Source: Acidimicrobiales bacterium (GTDB lineage Bacteria > Actinomycetota > Acidimicrobiia > Acidimicrobiales > Aldehydirespiratoraceae). From it: 64,000 bases of DNA. The position numbers were made by a program, and so were the translations under genes. A model generated the notes under the pieces. The model ran no database searches, had not been told where the DNA came from, and saw nothing but the letters and a program-made list of their open reading frames with translations. The stretch spans positions 23,478-87,477 of the forward strand of contig JAJCXY010000051.1 of NCBI GenBank assembly GCA_029263215.1, written 5' to 3'. This document shows, one piece after another, positions 1 to 9,127 of the stretch (positions within the stretch are counted from its first letter, which is position 1; each line of letters begins with the position of its first letter).

Positions 1-1
1 C

Positions 2-121
2 CAGAGCGTCATGGTGGTGATCCTCGGAGCGGCCGTCTTCGGGGCGCGTGAACGTACCCCCAGGATCCTGGTGGCCCTCGTGTTCGTGGTTGCGGGCGGC
101 ACCCTCATCACCGCCACGTGA
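2..121 (+). CDS. C-terminal end of a membrane transporter, probably EamA/DMT type (partial)
   Basis: The frame is open from the window edge to a TGA at 119-121 and gives 39 residues. They contain two short hydrophobic stretches separated by a basic ARERTPR loop, the second being VALVFVVAGGTLIT. This pattern is usual for the last two helices of EamA/DMT-superfamily exporters, whose final helix often ends in a GxxLI motif. Only the tail is present, so substrate and direction of transport cannot be judged. The next gene begins 27 bases further on the same strand. Confidence 0.5.
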   Translation, partial: QSVMVVILGAAVFGARERTPRILVALVFVVAGGTLITAT

Positions 122-148
122 GCGCGGCCGCCCCTCTCAGGTGCGCAT

Positions 149-1186
149 ATGCTCGCAGCCATGACACAGCGCATGGCCCTCTACCTCCAGGACAAGCACC
201 CGATCTCCTACGAGATCGAGATGGTGAAATACGCCGAGGAAAAGGGATTCTCGGAAATCTGGCAGGCCGACACCCGCCTCGCCCGCGATTGTGTGGTGAT
301 GATGAGCGCCTTTCTGGCCGAGACCGACACGATGCGTTTCGGGAGTGGTGTGCTGCCCATCTATACCCGCAATCCGGCGGTGATCGCCGCAACATGGAGC
401 ACGATGTGGGAGCTCGGGGGACTCACCCCGGAAGGCGAGAGCCGGGTGATGCTGGGCCTCGGTGCCTGGTGGGAACCCATTGCCAGTCGAGTGGGAGCAG
501 ACCGCCGCAAGCCGCTCACGGCCATGCGCGAAAATGTGGAGGCGATCAGGCAGCTCTTCACGATGGAGGAAGTCACCTATCAGGGCGAGTTCGTCAGCCT
601 CGACCGTGTGAAGCTCGACGTGGCTTTCGGGGAAACCGGTCCTCGCGACATCCCGATCTATATCGGGGCGACCGGGCCAAAGATGCTCGAGCTCACCGGC
701 GAGATCTGTGACGGGATCGTGCTCAACTATGTGGTGTCCACCGACTACATCGCCGACGCGGTCGGCCGGGTGGCCGATGGTGCGGCCAAGGCCGGCAAGT
801 CCATTGCCGATATCGACAGGCCCGAACTCCTCGTCTGTTCCCTGTCCGATGACGATCCCGAGGAGGCCTTGACCACCGGCAAGGCCTTGGTGGCCTACTA
901 CCTGGGTACCGAACCCCACATCATGAAGGCATCGGGGGCAGATCCGGAGCTGGTCGAACGTGTCCAGGAGATTGTCGGCTGGCCAGCCACCGAGGAGGAC
1001 TACCGCAAGGCCGCTCACCTGATCCCCGACGACCTCGTGCGCAACCTCATGGCGGTGGGTACCGCCGACCAATGCCGGGAGAAGGTGGCGGAGTACATCG
1101 AGGCGGGTGTGACCTGCCCGATCCTGTTCCCGATGATGGACAACATCAAACCGGTGATCGACGCCTTCGCCGACTGGACGCCGTGA
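149..1186 (+). CDS. Luciferase-like (LLM class) F420/flavin-dependent oxidoreductase
   Basis: A 345-residue TIM-barrel oxidoreductase of the bacterial luciferase/methylene-tetrahydromethanopterin reductase group. Typical segments are the N-terminal [16 protein letters not shown] strand-helix, a [12 protein letters not shown] segment, the [11 protein letters not shown] loop and [27 protein letters not shown] near residue 175. Length and order fit F420-dependent family members common in actinobacteria. The substrate is unknown. An alternative ATG at 161 would drop four residues and is about equally plausible, because no strong ribosome site precedes either. The stop overlaps the GTG start of the next gene (GTGA), so the two are translationally coupled. 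The partner is a deaminase-type amidohydrolase, which suggests a role in degrading a nitrogen heterocycle. Confidence 0.85.
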   Translation: MLAAMTQRMALYLQDKHPISYEIEMVKYAEEKGFSEIWQADTRLARDCVVMMSAFLAETDTMRFGSGVLPIYTRNPAVIAATWSTMWELGGLTPEGESRVMLGLGAWWEPIASRVGADRRKPLTAMRENVEAIRQLFTMEEVTYQGEFVSLDRVKLDVAFGETGPRDIPIYIGATGPKMLELTGEICDGIVLNYVVSTDYIADAVGRVADGAAKAGKSIADIDRPELLVCSLSDDDPEEALTTGKALVAYYLGTEPHIMKASGADPELVERVQEIVGWPATEEDYRKAAHLIPDDLVRNLMAVGTADQCREKVAEYIEAGVTCPILFPMMDNIKPVIDAFADWTP

Positions 1187-2574
1187 TCACTCCTCCAGCC
1201 CGCCCGGCCGGCGGTCTGCTGATCGAGGGTGGCGCGGTGGTCACCGTCGACGATGAATTCACCATCCACGATCCTGGGTGGGTCCATGTGATCGATGATC
1301 GGATCGTGGCGGTCGGTGCCGGGGAGGCACCCCAAGAGGTCCGCCAATCGGTCGGTCGGCTGATCGATGGCTCAGGCTCAGCGGTCATGCCGGGCATGAC
1401 CAACGGTCACACCCACCTCTTCCAGACCTTCTTTCGGGGCCAGGCCGACGACAAACCGCTTCTCGACTGGCTAAGGGAGTGCATCTGGCCCGGAGCCGTA
1501 CACCTCGATCGGGAGTCGGCCCGTTTGGCTGCCCTCGTGGGACTGGTCGAGAACCTGAGGGCCGGTGCCACGTCGGTGATCGATCACCAGTACGTGCACA
1601 TAGATGAGGGAATCGACGACGGTGTGTGTTCGGCAGCCGATGAGCTCGGCATCCGTTTCCTGCTCGCCCGCGGGTGGGCCGACCGCAACTATCTACCCGC
1701 CCTCACCGAATCGGCCGACACCGTTCTGCAGCGTTCTCGCGAGGTGCGAGATCGGTGGCACGGCCACGACGACGACCGCATCAGGATCGAGCTCGCGCCC
1801 CTGATCCCGTGGGGTTGCTCCGATGAAGCGATGATTGCAACTGTCGAAGAGGCCAGGTCGTGGGGAGCGGGCACCCATATCCATTGCGCAGAAACCTCCA
1901 CGGAGGTCGACATGAGTCTCGATGAGCGCGGCGTCCGTCACGTCGAATGGCTCGAGGATCTCGGGCTACTCGGCCCCGACTTCCAGCTCGCCCATTCGGT
2001 CTGGCTCGATGACGACGAACTCGATCTGATCGCTGCGCGCGGCGCCACAGTCGTGCATTGTCCGGTGAGCAATATGTACCTCGCGTCCGGCGTTCCGAGG
2101 ATCCTCGCCATGCGCGAGAGGGGCATCCCGGTGGCCCTTGCCTCCGATGGCCCGGGATCCAACAACCGCCAGGACATGTTCGAAGTGCTGAAGTCCACGG
2201 TGCTGCTACAGAAGATCCACCATCTCGATGCCATGGCACTCCAGCCCGAGGACGCGATCGCGATGGCGTGTCGCGGTGGCGCCCAGGCATTCGGCATGTC
2301 CACCACCACCGGCTCGCTCGAAGCCGGTCGGAAGGCCGACCTCGTTGTGGTCGATCTCCGATCGGTGTTCGTGGCTCCCGTGCACCGGGTGCCGAGCGCC
2401 CTGGTGTTCTGCTCCGCTCCCGCCGATGTGAGTCATGTTGTCGTCGACGGGCGTGTTCTCATCGACGAAGGCGAGCTGGTGATGCTCGATGAGAGGGCCC
2501 TGCTGGAGGAGGCCGAGGCATCAGCTCGTTCTGTGTTTCTCCGTGCCGGGGTGGAGAGTCGGCTCACCCGCTGA
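1183..2574 (+). CDS. Amidohydrolase, ATZ/TRZ-type deaminase/chlorohydrolase family
   Basis: A 463-residue metal-dependent aminohydrolase of the 8-oxoguanine/cytosine deaminase-like subgroup. Visible metal and catalytic sites, in order: [10 protein letters not shown] (HxH), the HIHCAE motif (third His and catalytic Glu), [10 protein letters not shown] (conserved His) and ASDGPGSNN (metal-binding Asp). The small N- and C-terminal beta domain is present, including [13 protein letters not shown]. The GTG at 1183 was chosen because it overlaps the upstream stop by four bases; the frame is open further upstream but only inside the preceding gene. It probably deaminates or dechlorinates a purine, pyrimidine or triazine-like ring. 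The exact substrate cannot be read from sequence. Confidence 0.85.
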   Translation: MITPPARPAGGLLIEGGAVVTVDDEFTIHDPGWVHVIDDRIVAVGAGEAPQEVRQSVGRLIDGSGSAVMPGMTNGHTHLFQTFFRGQADDKPLLDWLRECIWPGAVHLDRESARLAALVGLVENLRAGATSVIDHQYVHIDEGIDDGVCSAADELGIRFLLARGWADRNYLPALTESADTVLQRSREVRDRWHGHDDDRIRIELAPLIPWGCSDEAMIATVEEARSWGAGTHIHCAETSTEVDMSLDERGVRHVEWLEDLGLLGPDFQLAHSVWLDDDELDLIAARGATVVHCPVSNMYLASGVPRILAMRERGIPVALASDGPGSNNRQDMFEVLKSTVLLQKIHHLDAMALQPEDAIAMACRGGAQAFGMSTTTGSLEAGRKADLVVVDLRSVFVAPVHRVPSALVFCSAPADVSHVVVDGRVLIDEGELVMLDERALLEEAEASARSVFLRAGVESRLTR

Positions 2575-2599
2575 CGCCGTCGGCCGCAGTGGACAAGGC

Positions 2600-2986
2600 T
2601 CAGATGGCGGCGATCACCGCGATCTCCATCAGCCACTCGGGGCGGGCGAGTTCGGCCACCACGATCAGGGTCGACGCAGCCAGGCGGTGGTCGAGGGCAC
2701 GGTCGCGGATCGCCATCACCGGCCCGAGATCATGACCAGGTGTGACATAGGTGGTGACCGACACCACGTCGGCGCTTGTCATCTGGGCCTCAGCCAGCAT
2801 GGCGGCGATGTTGTCCCAGATCACCTCCGCCTGCGCCAGAAGACCCGATGGAACCGATCCGTCGGGTGAGATCGGCACGACCCCCGACGTGTGAAGCCAG
2901 CGGGTGGCGTCCTCGGTGAGTCGGGCATGTGCGTAGGTGGCCGCCGGTGTCGCGATCGAGGCCGGGTTGACGGGGATGTGCTTCAC
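2600..2986 (-). CDS. RidA/YjgF/UK114 family protein
   Basis: A 128-residue small trimeric-type protein of the RidA superfamily, which hydrolyses reactive enamine/imine intermediates or acts in amine and pyrimidine catabolism. Supporting features are normal length, the LHTSGVVPISPDG strand with its glycine, the QAEVIWDNIAAMLAEA helix, VVSVTTYVT, and RPEWLMEIAVIAAI at the C-terminus. The conserved Arg of true RidA (usually RP near residue 105) appears as ARPEWLMEI. It starts at a GTG that overlaps the stop of the Rieske oxygenase (GTGA), so the two form an operon. Together with Rieske and molybdenum enzymes this points to nitrogen-ring catabolism. Confidence 0.85.
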   Translation of the reverse strand: MKHIPVNPASIATPAATYAHARLTEDATRWLHTSGVVPISPDGSVPSGLLAQAEVIWDNIAAMLAEAQMTSADVVSVTTYVTPGHDLGPVMAIRDRALDHRLAASTLIVVAELARPEWLMEIAVIAAI

Positions 2987-3999
2987 GCTTCCTCCTCGGT
3001 GAGGGCTGCAACATCAGCAAGTACTCGCCGAAGTTCCACGGTGATGCGGTCGGAGCGGGTGTGGGTCTCGATGCCGGGATCGATCGGCACGGCCTTCACG
3101 ACCAGCTGCTCGAGGAGCTCCCGATCCTCTCGGCCCACCTCCAGCTGGAAATCGAGGTGTTGCTGCGCCGTCATCCGCCCATCGGCGATGTTCTCGGCGA
3201 GGATCAGTGAGAACAGCCTCGTCGTGTCGGCATCGACCGGTTGGTGCAGAAACATCAGGACCAGCACGCCGGCCGTGCCATATTCGATCTGGAGCCGCAC
3301 GTGATGGGGTGCATCGCAGCGAAAGCTCATGGTGCGGTCGAATGTCTCGAAATCGGTGGCACCCGACGCGGCATCCGCCAACACCTTGCTGGAATGGTGG
3401 TGCACTGCGCTGAAGGACCATCCGTCGCGCTCCACCTCGTAGTAACCGACGGTCGTGTCGGCAGGGTCGCCGATCGTGCCGATGTGGGTGAACGGGAAGT
3501 GGGCCACGTCGAGGAAGTTGTCGGCCATCTGCGCCGCGCTGGCGTTCCAGCTCTGGGTGGGAACGTCGGAGCGTCCGAAACGATCCATGTCCCATTCGGG
3601 CACCTCGGGGATGGCCGCAAGGGGCTCGTCGAGGGCGACCCAGACGAGGCCGTAGCGTTCGGCCACCTCAGCAGCCGGTTCGAGGTGGGCGGTGGGCGGG
3701 ATTGTGGCGCCGTCGCCGATGGCGGGAATGTCGACACACTGCCCATCGGCGTCGAAACTCCAGCCGTGGTAGGCGCAGCGGATGCAGTTTCCGTCGACCG
3801 CTCCGGCATTGAGCGGTGCCAGACGGTGGGGACACGCCGCCGGGAGCACGGTCCAACCCGAGTCGAGTCGGGCGAGGGCGTAGTCGTCACCCAGCAACCG
3901 AATCGGGTGGGGGCCATCACCATCGAGCTCCCGGATGGTCGCCACCGGATGCCAGAATCGGCGTAGCCCCGGGTGAAGATTGTCGAACCACCTGGTCAT
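2983..3999 (-). CDS. Rieske-type oxygenase, aromatic ring-hydroxylating/demethylating alpha subunit
   Basis: A 338-residue oxygenase of the VanA-like family. The N-terminal Rieske domain shows CPHR (about residue 56) and CAYHGWSF (about residue 74), giving the two Cys and two His ligands of a [2Fe-2S] cluster. The catalytic domain has the bridging aspartate and mononuclear iron ligands in MADNFLDVAHFPFTH. The start is supported by a GAGGAG ribosome site seven bases upstream of the ATG. No ferredoxin or reductase gene is nearby, so electrons must come from elsewhere. The family oxidises methoxy-benzoates, morpholine-like amines and other ring compounds. Its pairing with RidA suggests an N-containing substrate, which is inference. 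Confidence 0.88.
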   Translation of the reverse strand: MTRWFDNLHPGLRRFWHPVATIRELDGDGPHPIRLLGDDYALARLDSGWTVLPAACPHRLAPLNAGAVDGNCIRCAYHGWSFDADGQCVDIPAIGDGATIPPTAHLEPAAEVAERYGLVWVALDEPLAAIPEVPEWDMDRFGRSDVPTQSWNASAAQMADNFLDVAHFPFTHIGTIGDPADTTVGYYEVERDGWSFSAVHHHSSKVLADAASGATDFETFDRTMSFRCDAPHHVRLQIEYGTAGVLVLMFLHQPVDADTTRLFSLILAENIADGRMTAQQHLDFQLEVGREDRELLEQLVVKAVPIDPGIETHTRSDRITVELRRVLADVAALTEEEA

Positions 4000-4164
4000 G
4001 GAATTTCTCCTCGAACGTGGCGTGAGACTATCGTCGCCGTCGGTGCCGGCTCTAGCTGTCTCAGCCGGATGGCTCGGCTAGGTTGGCACCGAAATCGAAA
4101 ATGAGATCAGCGACTCGACCGGCGGCGTATCCCCGGAAGGGCGGATCAGAGATGGAGAGAAGCC

Positions 4165-4884
4165 ATGCCGCTCGCGGCTGCATACCATCGGCCCGGAACT
4201 GTCGACGAAGCGTTGGCCCTGCTGGCCGACGCCAAACGGGTGCCCCTCGCGGGGGGAACTGTCCTCAACGCCAGCCGAGACGCCTCTCAGATCGAACTAG
4301 TCGATCTCCAGGCGCTCGGGCTCGACCAGATCACAATGGCCGGCGATCGGCTCGCAATCGGGGCCACCGCAACGCTCGGGTCGCTTGCCGAGAGCGACGA
4401 CGTTCCGCGCTGGATTCGTGAGCTCGCTCGGGCCGAGCAACCGTCCACCTTGAGAACTCTGGCCACCGTGGGCGGCACGATCGCGGCGCCCACGCCCGAC
4501 AGTGTGTTGATCGCGGCTCTGCTCGTGTCCGACGCCCAGGTGGATCTGGCCGGAGCCGACAGCCGTCCGCTTGGCGCCCTGCTGAGCGACGGAGTGCCGA
4601 ATGGTGCCATCATCACCTCTATCTCGATAGCGGTCGACGGAGACGGAGCCTCCGCTTGCACGGGTCGCACCCCGGCCGATGTGCCGATCGTGAGCGCCGT
4701 GGCCCGCTCGAGCGCGACCGGCATGGTGATGGCACTCACCGGCGTGGCGGCCACACCGGTGTTGGTGGCGCCCACCGACCCGACAGCAGGACTGGAGCCG
4801 TCCGGAGACTTCCGGGGCTCGGCTGAGTATCGGAGCGAGTTGGCCCGGGTCTTGGCGTCACGCGTAGAGGGAGCCCTGCGATGA
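4165..4884 (+). CDS. ygfM: Molybdenum hydroxylase FAD-binding subunit (XdhB/YgfM-like)
   Basis: A 239-residue FAD-binding subunit of the xanthine dehydrogenase/CO dehydrogenase medium-subunit family. The AAAYHRPGTVDEALALL opening, LAGGTVLNAS (first FAD loop, about residue 29) and LATVGGTIAAPTPDS (second FAD loop, about residue 97) are characteristic. It is short for CoxM/XdhB (about 270-300 residues) but close to E. coli YgfM (about 259), and the C-terminal domain is reduced. A GGAGAGAAG ribosome site precedes the ATG. The stop overlaps the next start (ATGA). In ordinary enzymes this subunit receives electrons from [2Fe-2S] clusters, which are absent from the partner here. Its electron route is therefore unclear. 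Confidence 0.85.
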   Translation: MPLAAAYHRPGTVDEALALLADAKRVPLAGGTVLNASRDASQIELVDLQALGLDQITMAGDRLAIGATATLGSLAESDDVPRWIRELARAEQPSTLRTLATVGGTIAAPTPDSVLIAALLVSDAQVDLAGADSRPLGALLSDGVPNGAIITSISIAVDGDGASACTGRTPADVPIVSAVARSSATGMVMALTGVAATPVLVAPTDPTAGLEPSGDFRGSAEYRSELARVLASRVEGALR

Positions 4885-7811
4885 GCGAGCTCACTATTTC
4901 CATCGAACTCAACGGCCAGATGCTGGCCACCACCGTCGAGCCCAACGAGAATCTCCGCGACGTGCTGCGCCGTGAAGGCATGTTCAGCGTGAAGTTCGGA
5001 TCGTCGAGTGGCGAGACCGGCGCCGCAGCGATCCTGTTCGACGGTCGCCTCGCCAGCGCCGACGTGATCCTCGCGGCTCAGGCCGACGGTCACTCCATAA
5101 CCACGGTCGAGGCACTCAACACCGAGCGTGAACTCCACCCGATCCAGGCCGCGTTTGCTGCGGTGGGAGCACTGCAGAGTGGCTATTCGGCCGGGGCCAT
5201 GGTTCTCGGCACCATGGCCCTGCTCGAGAGCAGCCCCGATCCGAGCGAGGCGGAGATCCGCGACATGTTGTCGGGGATCCTCGACCGCGAGACGGCCTAT
5301 GTGAAGCCGGTCGAGGCGGTGAAGCGGGCTGCGGCGATGATGCGCGGAACTCAACCAGAACCCTTCGCCCCGTTGATTCTTGCGCCCCTGACCGAGGGCG
5401 GAAAGGCCAGCGCCTACGACCCCAACGATGAGGCGCCGGTGGCTTCTCAGGCCGTCCCTCGACTCATTCCGTCGCGCGACGTACCCGAGATGGCGGTGGT
5501 GGGAAAGCCGGAGATAAAGGTCGACGCGGTGAAGCTCGCCAAGGGCAACCCGGCGTTCACCGACGACATCGACCTGAGGGGGATGCTCTACGCCAAGCTC
5601 CTCACCAGCCCCCATGCCCACGCCAACATCCTCGAAATCGACGATGCGAAGGCCGTGGCCTTGCCGGGCGTCCACGCCGTTCTCTCCTACAAGAACACCG
5701 AGCGGATCAAGTATGCGTCGGGTGGCCAAAGCTGGCCCAATCCCCATCCCCACGATCAAGTGAGCTTCGACACCAAGGTGCGTCACGTAGGCGATCGTGT
5801 GGCGGTTGTAGCTGCGGAGACCGTCGAGATTGCCGAGCAGGCGGTGAGCCTGATCGAGGTCACCTACGAACCCCTGCCCGCTATCTTCGACGAACGCCAG
5901 GCCATGGAGCCCGACGCACCGAAGATCCACGACGAGCCCGACACCGAGGAGATCTTCGACGCCGAGCGCAACATCGTCCACGAGATCAAGGCCCATCGCG
6001 GCGACGTCGAAGCCGCGCTCGCGAGCGCGGATCATGTTTTCGAGCAGACATTCCGTGTTCATCAGGTCCAGCAGTGTCCGATCGAGACCCACACCTCGAT
6101 CGCCTGGCTCGACGCCGACGAACGAATGGTGATTCGCACCGGCACCCAGGTGCCGTTCCATGCCCGCCGCATGGTCGCCCCCCTGCTCGGGATGGATATC
6201 AAGGATGTGCGGGTGATCAAGCCTCGTATCGGTGGAGGCTTCGGCGCCAAGCAGGAAATGCTGCTGGAGGACATCGTGGGCCTGCTCGCCAAGGTGACCC
6301 GGCGTCCGGTTCGTATCGAACTCACCCGCGAGGAAGAGTTCATCTCTAGCCGCACCAGGCATCCCCAGACCATCACCTATCGCACCGGCGTAGACCGCGA
6401 CGGCAAGCTCGTCGCCCAGGATCTCTACATCATCGGCAACACCGGCGCCTACGGCACCCACGGCTACACGGTGCAGACGGTTTCGGGCCTACGCGGACTG
6501 AGCCAGTACGTGTGCCCCAACAAGCGGTTCCACTGCGATGTCGTCTACACCAACATCCCGGTGCCGGGTGCCTACCGGGGCTACGGCGCCCCTCAGGCCG
6601 AGTTCGCACTCGAGGCCCACATGGAAGACATCGCCCGCGAACTCGGGATCGACGTGATCGACTTCAAGAGGGCCAACTGGGTCACGGCCGGCTCCGAGAT
6701 GGATATCGCCCCCCACCTCGGCGAACGAGCAGTGGAAGACGAGGAGCTCGACGAGTACCCGAAGATCATGTCGGAGGGAATCGAGGAATGCGTGGCCAAC
6801 GCACTCCGCGAGATCGGCTGGCATCGCCGCGACGATCCCGAATGGGTAGCGCCAGCCGACCAACCCCACATCCGCAGGGGTATCGGCTTCGCGTTCTGCA
6901 TGCACGGCACGGCCATCCCGTTCCTCGACATGGGGGGCTGCTCGATCAAGATCAACGACGACGGCTCGTTCAACATGCTCGTAGGGGCCACCGACCTCGG
7001 TACCGGTGCCGACACCGTCCTCGGCCAGATCGCAGCCGAGGTTCTCGGCGTTCGCCTCGAAGACATCAAGGTGTATTCGAGCGACACCGATATGACCCCC
7101 TTCGATACGGGTGCCTACGCCAGCTCCACCACCTACATCTCGGGAACCGCGGCGATGCAGGCGGCCGAAAACGTGCGCAAGCGCCTCAAGGAACGCGCCG
7201 CGATGCTGCTCGACGTCGATGAGCCGTGCACGATCGAGCTGCGCGATCGCAGGGCCTTCGCCCCCGACGGCCGTTCGGTGAGCATGGAAGACATTGCTCT
7301 GGACTCCCTCCACACCCAGGAGCAGGAACAGATCATGGGCACGTCGTCGTATGTGTCGCCCGATTGCCCGCCACCGTTCGCGGCCCAGATGGCCGAGATC
7401 GAGGTCGACACCGAGACCGGCCAAGTCACCGTCAAGAAGCTGGTGATGGCCGTCGACTGCGGCGTTGCGATCAATCCGATCACGGCCAGCGGGCAGGTCG
7501 AGGGCGGCATGCTGCAGGCCCTCGGCTACGCCCACTGCGAGGAGTTCGCCTACAACGACGACGGCCGGATGCTCAATACCTCGTTCGGCCCCTACAAGAT
7601 CTATCGAGCCGACGAGATGCCCGAGACGGTGGTCTACCTCGTCCAGACGATGGAGGACTCCGGGCCTTTCGGTGCCAAAGCGGTGGCCGAGATTCCCAAG
7701 GACGGTGTTGCTCCCGCGCTGCGTAACGCGATCCTCAACGCCACCGGGGTTGCCATCAATGATCTCCCGTTCACCCCCGAACGCGTCTGGTCTGCGCTGC
7801 AGAACTCATGA
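4881..7811 (+). CDS. xdhD: XdhD-like fused molybdenum hydroxylase with a cysteine-free [2Fe-2S] domain
   Basis: A 976-residue fusion of an N-terminal ferredoxin-like domain (residues 1-150) and a molybdopterin-binding hydroxylase domain (about 175-976), the architecture and length of E. coli XdhD (956). The catalytic part looks intact: RIGGGFGAKQ, GAYRGYGAPQ, GATDLGTGADTVL and the catalytic Glu in GAKAVAEIP. The N-terminal domain keeps the fold signature but every cluster cysteine is replaced: S41, T46, A49, D61 for the plant-type cluster and S100, S103, D135, E137 for the second. There is no Cys at all in residues 1-150. Substrate is probably a purine or related heterocycle, and the YqeB/YqeC neighbours suggest a selenium-bearing cofactor. 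From memory, E. coli XdhD is also degenerate here, so this may be a subfamily trait. Confidence 0.88.
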   Translation: MSELTISIELNGQMLATTVEPNENLRDVLRREGMFSVKFGSSSGETGAAAILFDGRLASADVILAAQADGHSITTVEALNTERELHPIQAAFAAVGALQSGYSAGAMVLGTMALLESSPDPSEAEIRDMLSGILDRETAYVKPVEAVKRAAAMMRGTQPEPFAPLILAPLTEGGKASAYDPNDEAPVASQAVPRLIPSRDVPEMAVVGKPEIKVDAVKLAKGNPAFTDDIDLRGMLYAKLLTSPHAHANILEIDDAKAVALPGVHAVLSYKNTERIKYASGGQSWPNPHPHDQVSFDTKVRHVGDRVAVVAAETVEIAEQAVSLIEVTYEPLPAIFDERQAMEPDAPKIHDEPDTEEIFDAERNIVHEIKAHRGDVEAALASADHVFEQTFRVHQVQQCPIETHTSIAWLDADERMVIRTGTQVPFHARRMVAPLLGMDIKDVRVIKPRIGGGFGAKQEMLLEDIVGLLAKVTRRPVRIELTREEEFISSRTRHPQTITYRTGVDRDGKLVAQDLYIIGNTGAYGTHGYTVQTVSGLRGLSQYVCPNKRFHCDVVYTNIPVPGAYRGYGAPQAEFALEAHMEDIARELGIDVIDFKRANWVTAGSEMDIAPHLGERAVEDEELDEYPKIMSEGIEECVANALREIGWHRRDDPEWVAPADQPHIRRGIGFAFCMHGTAIPFLDMGGCSIKINDDGSFNMLVGATDLGTGADTVLGQIAAEVLGVRLEDIKVYSSDTDMTPFDTGAYASSTTYISGTAAMQAAENVRKRLKERAAMLLDVDEPCTIELRDRRAFAPDGRSVSMEDIALDSLHTQEQEQIMGTSSYVSPDCPPPFAAQMAEIEVDTETGQVTVKKLVMAVDCGVAINPITASGQVEGGMLQALGYAHCEEFAYNDDGRMLNTSFGPYKIYRADEMPETVVYLVQTMEDSGPFGAKAVAEIPKDGVAPALRNAILNATGVAINDLPFTPERVWSALQNS

Positions 7812-9127
7812 CACTTGTTCTTCCCGAGTGGCTCCTGATCGCGGCCGATCGGCCGGCCCAGCGATCGTGGGGGGTCAGGGTGGTCGGCGACGTCATCGAT
7901 GAGGTCGGCCCCCGAGATCAGTTGTTGGCGAGCTACCCCGACGACGACGTGGTGGATGCTGTCGGCCACATCGTGATGCCGGGCTTTGTCAACGCTCACG
8001 TGCATCTGTACGGCACCCTCGCCCACGGAATCCCACCGGTTGCCGGTGACGGTCCCGACGACTTCTGGAGCTTTCTCGAGGATTACTGGTGGCCCAAGGT
8101 CGAGGACGCCCTCGATCTCGACATGATCGTGGCCGCCACCGACTATGTATGCGCGGAGATGCTCCGATCGGGTGTCACCACGTTCTACGACATCTTGGAG
8201 GCGCCCAACGCTCTCCCCGATGCCCTCCTCGCTCAGAAGGAGGTGGTCGAGCGACGAGGTATGAGAGGCCTGCTGAGTTTCGAGGCCACCGAACGTGCCG
8301 GTCCCGGAATAGCCCGCCTCGGGCTGGAGGAGAATCTCCGCCTGATCGATGCCTGTGATCCCGCCGGTTTGGTGGGAGGGATCATGTGTTGGCACACCAC
8401 GTTCACGTGCTCGGCCGACTACATCACCGAGGCCTTCGCCCTTGCCGGCGACCGCGGCGTGATGAGCCATGCCCACGTCAACGAAGGAGTTCACGAGGGT
8501 CGATGGGCAGAGGAGCGACTTGGTGCCCGCACGGTCGAGTTCTACGCCGATCTCGGCGTTGCCGGCCCGCGTTTCCTGGCCAGCCAATGTGTCCAACTCT
8601 CACAACGCGAAAGGGAACTGCTGGCCGAGCTCGAGGTGAGAGTCAGCCACATGCCGCTGGCCAACTGCGAGGTCGGCGGCGGGATCGCCCTGATGCCGGA
8701 GCTGATCGACGCCGGGGTGGTCGTCGGGCTCGGCAGCGATGGCTACGTCAACGACTTCTACGAGGTCATGCGAGGGGCCTTCCTCCTGCACAAAGCCCGC
8801 CTCCAGGATCCCGGCGCGATGCCGGCGGAAACCGTTCTGCACATGGCCACCGAGGCAGGCGCCCAGGCGCTCGGGCTGGAACACATCGGTCGTCTCGAAC
8901 CCGGTTGGTCCGCTGATCTTCAGGTCGTCGACGCCAGCTTCCCCACTCCCGTCACCGCTCACAACATCGCCGACCAGGTCGTGTTGTGGCGCAACCACTC
9001 CGACGTTCGCGATGTGATGGTGGCCGGCAACTGGCGGGTACTCGGCGGCGAAGTGCTCGATGCCGACCTCGATCAGCTCAGGGCGCGCACCCGCGAACAG
9101 GCCACTCGACTCTGGAAGGCCGGCTGA
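7808..9127 (+). CDS. ssnA: SsnA-like amidohydrolase (putative aminohydrolase of the molybdenum hydroxylase operon)
   Basis: A 439-residue amidohydrolase, close to the length of SsnA (about 442), which accompanies XdhD-type enzymes. It shows NAHVHLYGTL (HxH), MSHAHVNEG (third His and Glu) and GLGSDGYVND (Asp). Unusually, the position that is normally AHC in this family reads SQCVQL, giving Gln at 260 and 263 where a conserved His near the metal is expected. Its activity may therefore differ from standard deaminases. It overlaps the xdhD stop by four bases (ATGA) and ends in TGATG shared with the next gene. Role is probably hydrolysis of a purine-derived ring, by context. Confidence 0.82.
   Translation: MTLVLPEWLLIAADRPAQRSWGVRVVGDVIDEVGPRDQLLASYPDDDVVDAVGHIVMPGFVNAHVHLYGTLAHGIPPVAGDGPDDFWSFLEDYWWPKVEDALDLDMIVAATDYVCAEMLRSGVTTFYDILEAPNALPDALLAQKEVVERRGMRGLLSFEATERAGPGIARLGLEENLRLIDACDPAGLVGGIMCWHTTFTCSADYITEAFALAGDRGVMSHAHVNEGVHEGRWAEERLGARTVEFYADLGVAGPRFLASQCVQLSQRERELLAELEVRVSHMPLANCEVGGGIALMPELIDAGVVVGLGSDGYVNDFYEVMRGAFLLHKARLQDPGAMPAETVLHMATEAGAQALGLEHIGRLEPGWSADLQVVDASFPTPVTAHNIADQVVLWRNHSDVRDVMVAGNWRVLGGEVLDADLDQLRARTREQATRLWKAG

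Noticed and set aside
4881..5330. Loss of XdhD cysteines as sequencing errors
   Set aside because: Eight separate substitutions without a frameshift, with conserved flanking residues, cannot be explained by random error.
4287..6461. Long antisense open frame over the xdhD region (and others such as 6489-7535, 14730-15794)
   Set aside because: They mirror the codon pattern of the GC-rich true genes, have no domains and no ribosome sites.
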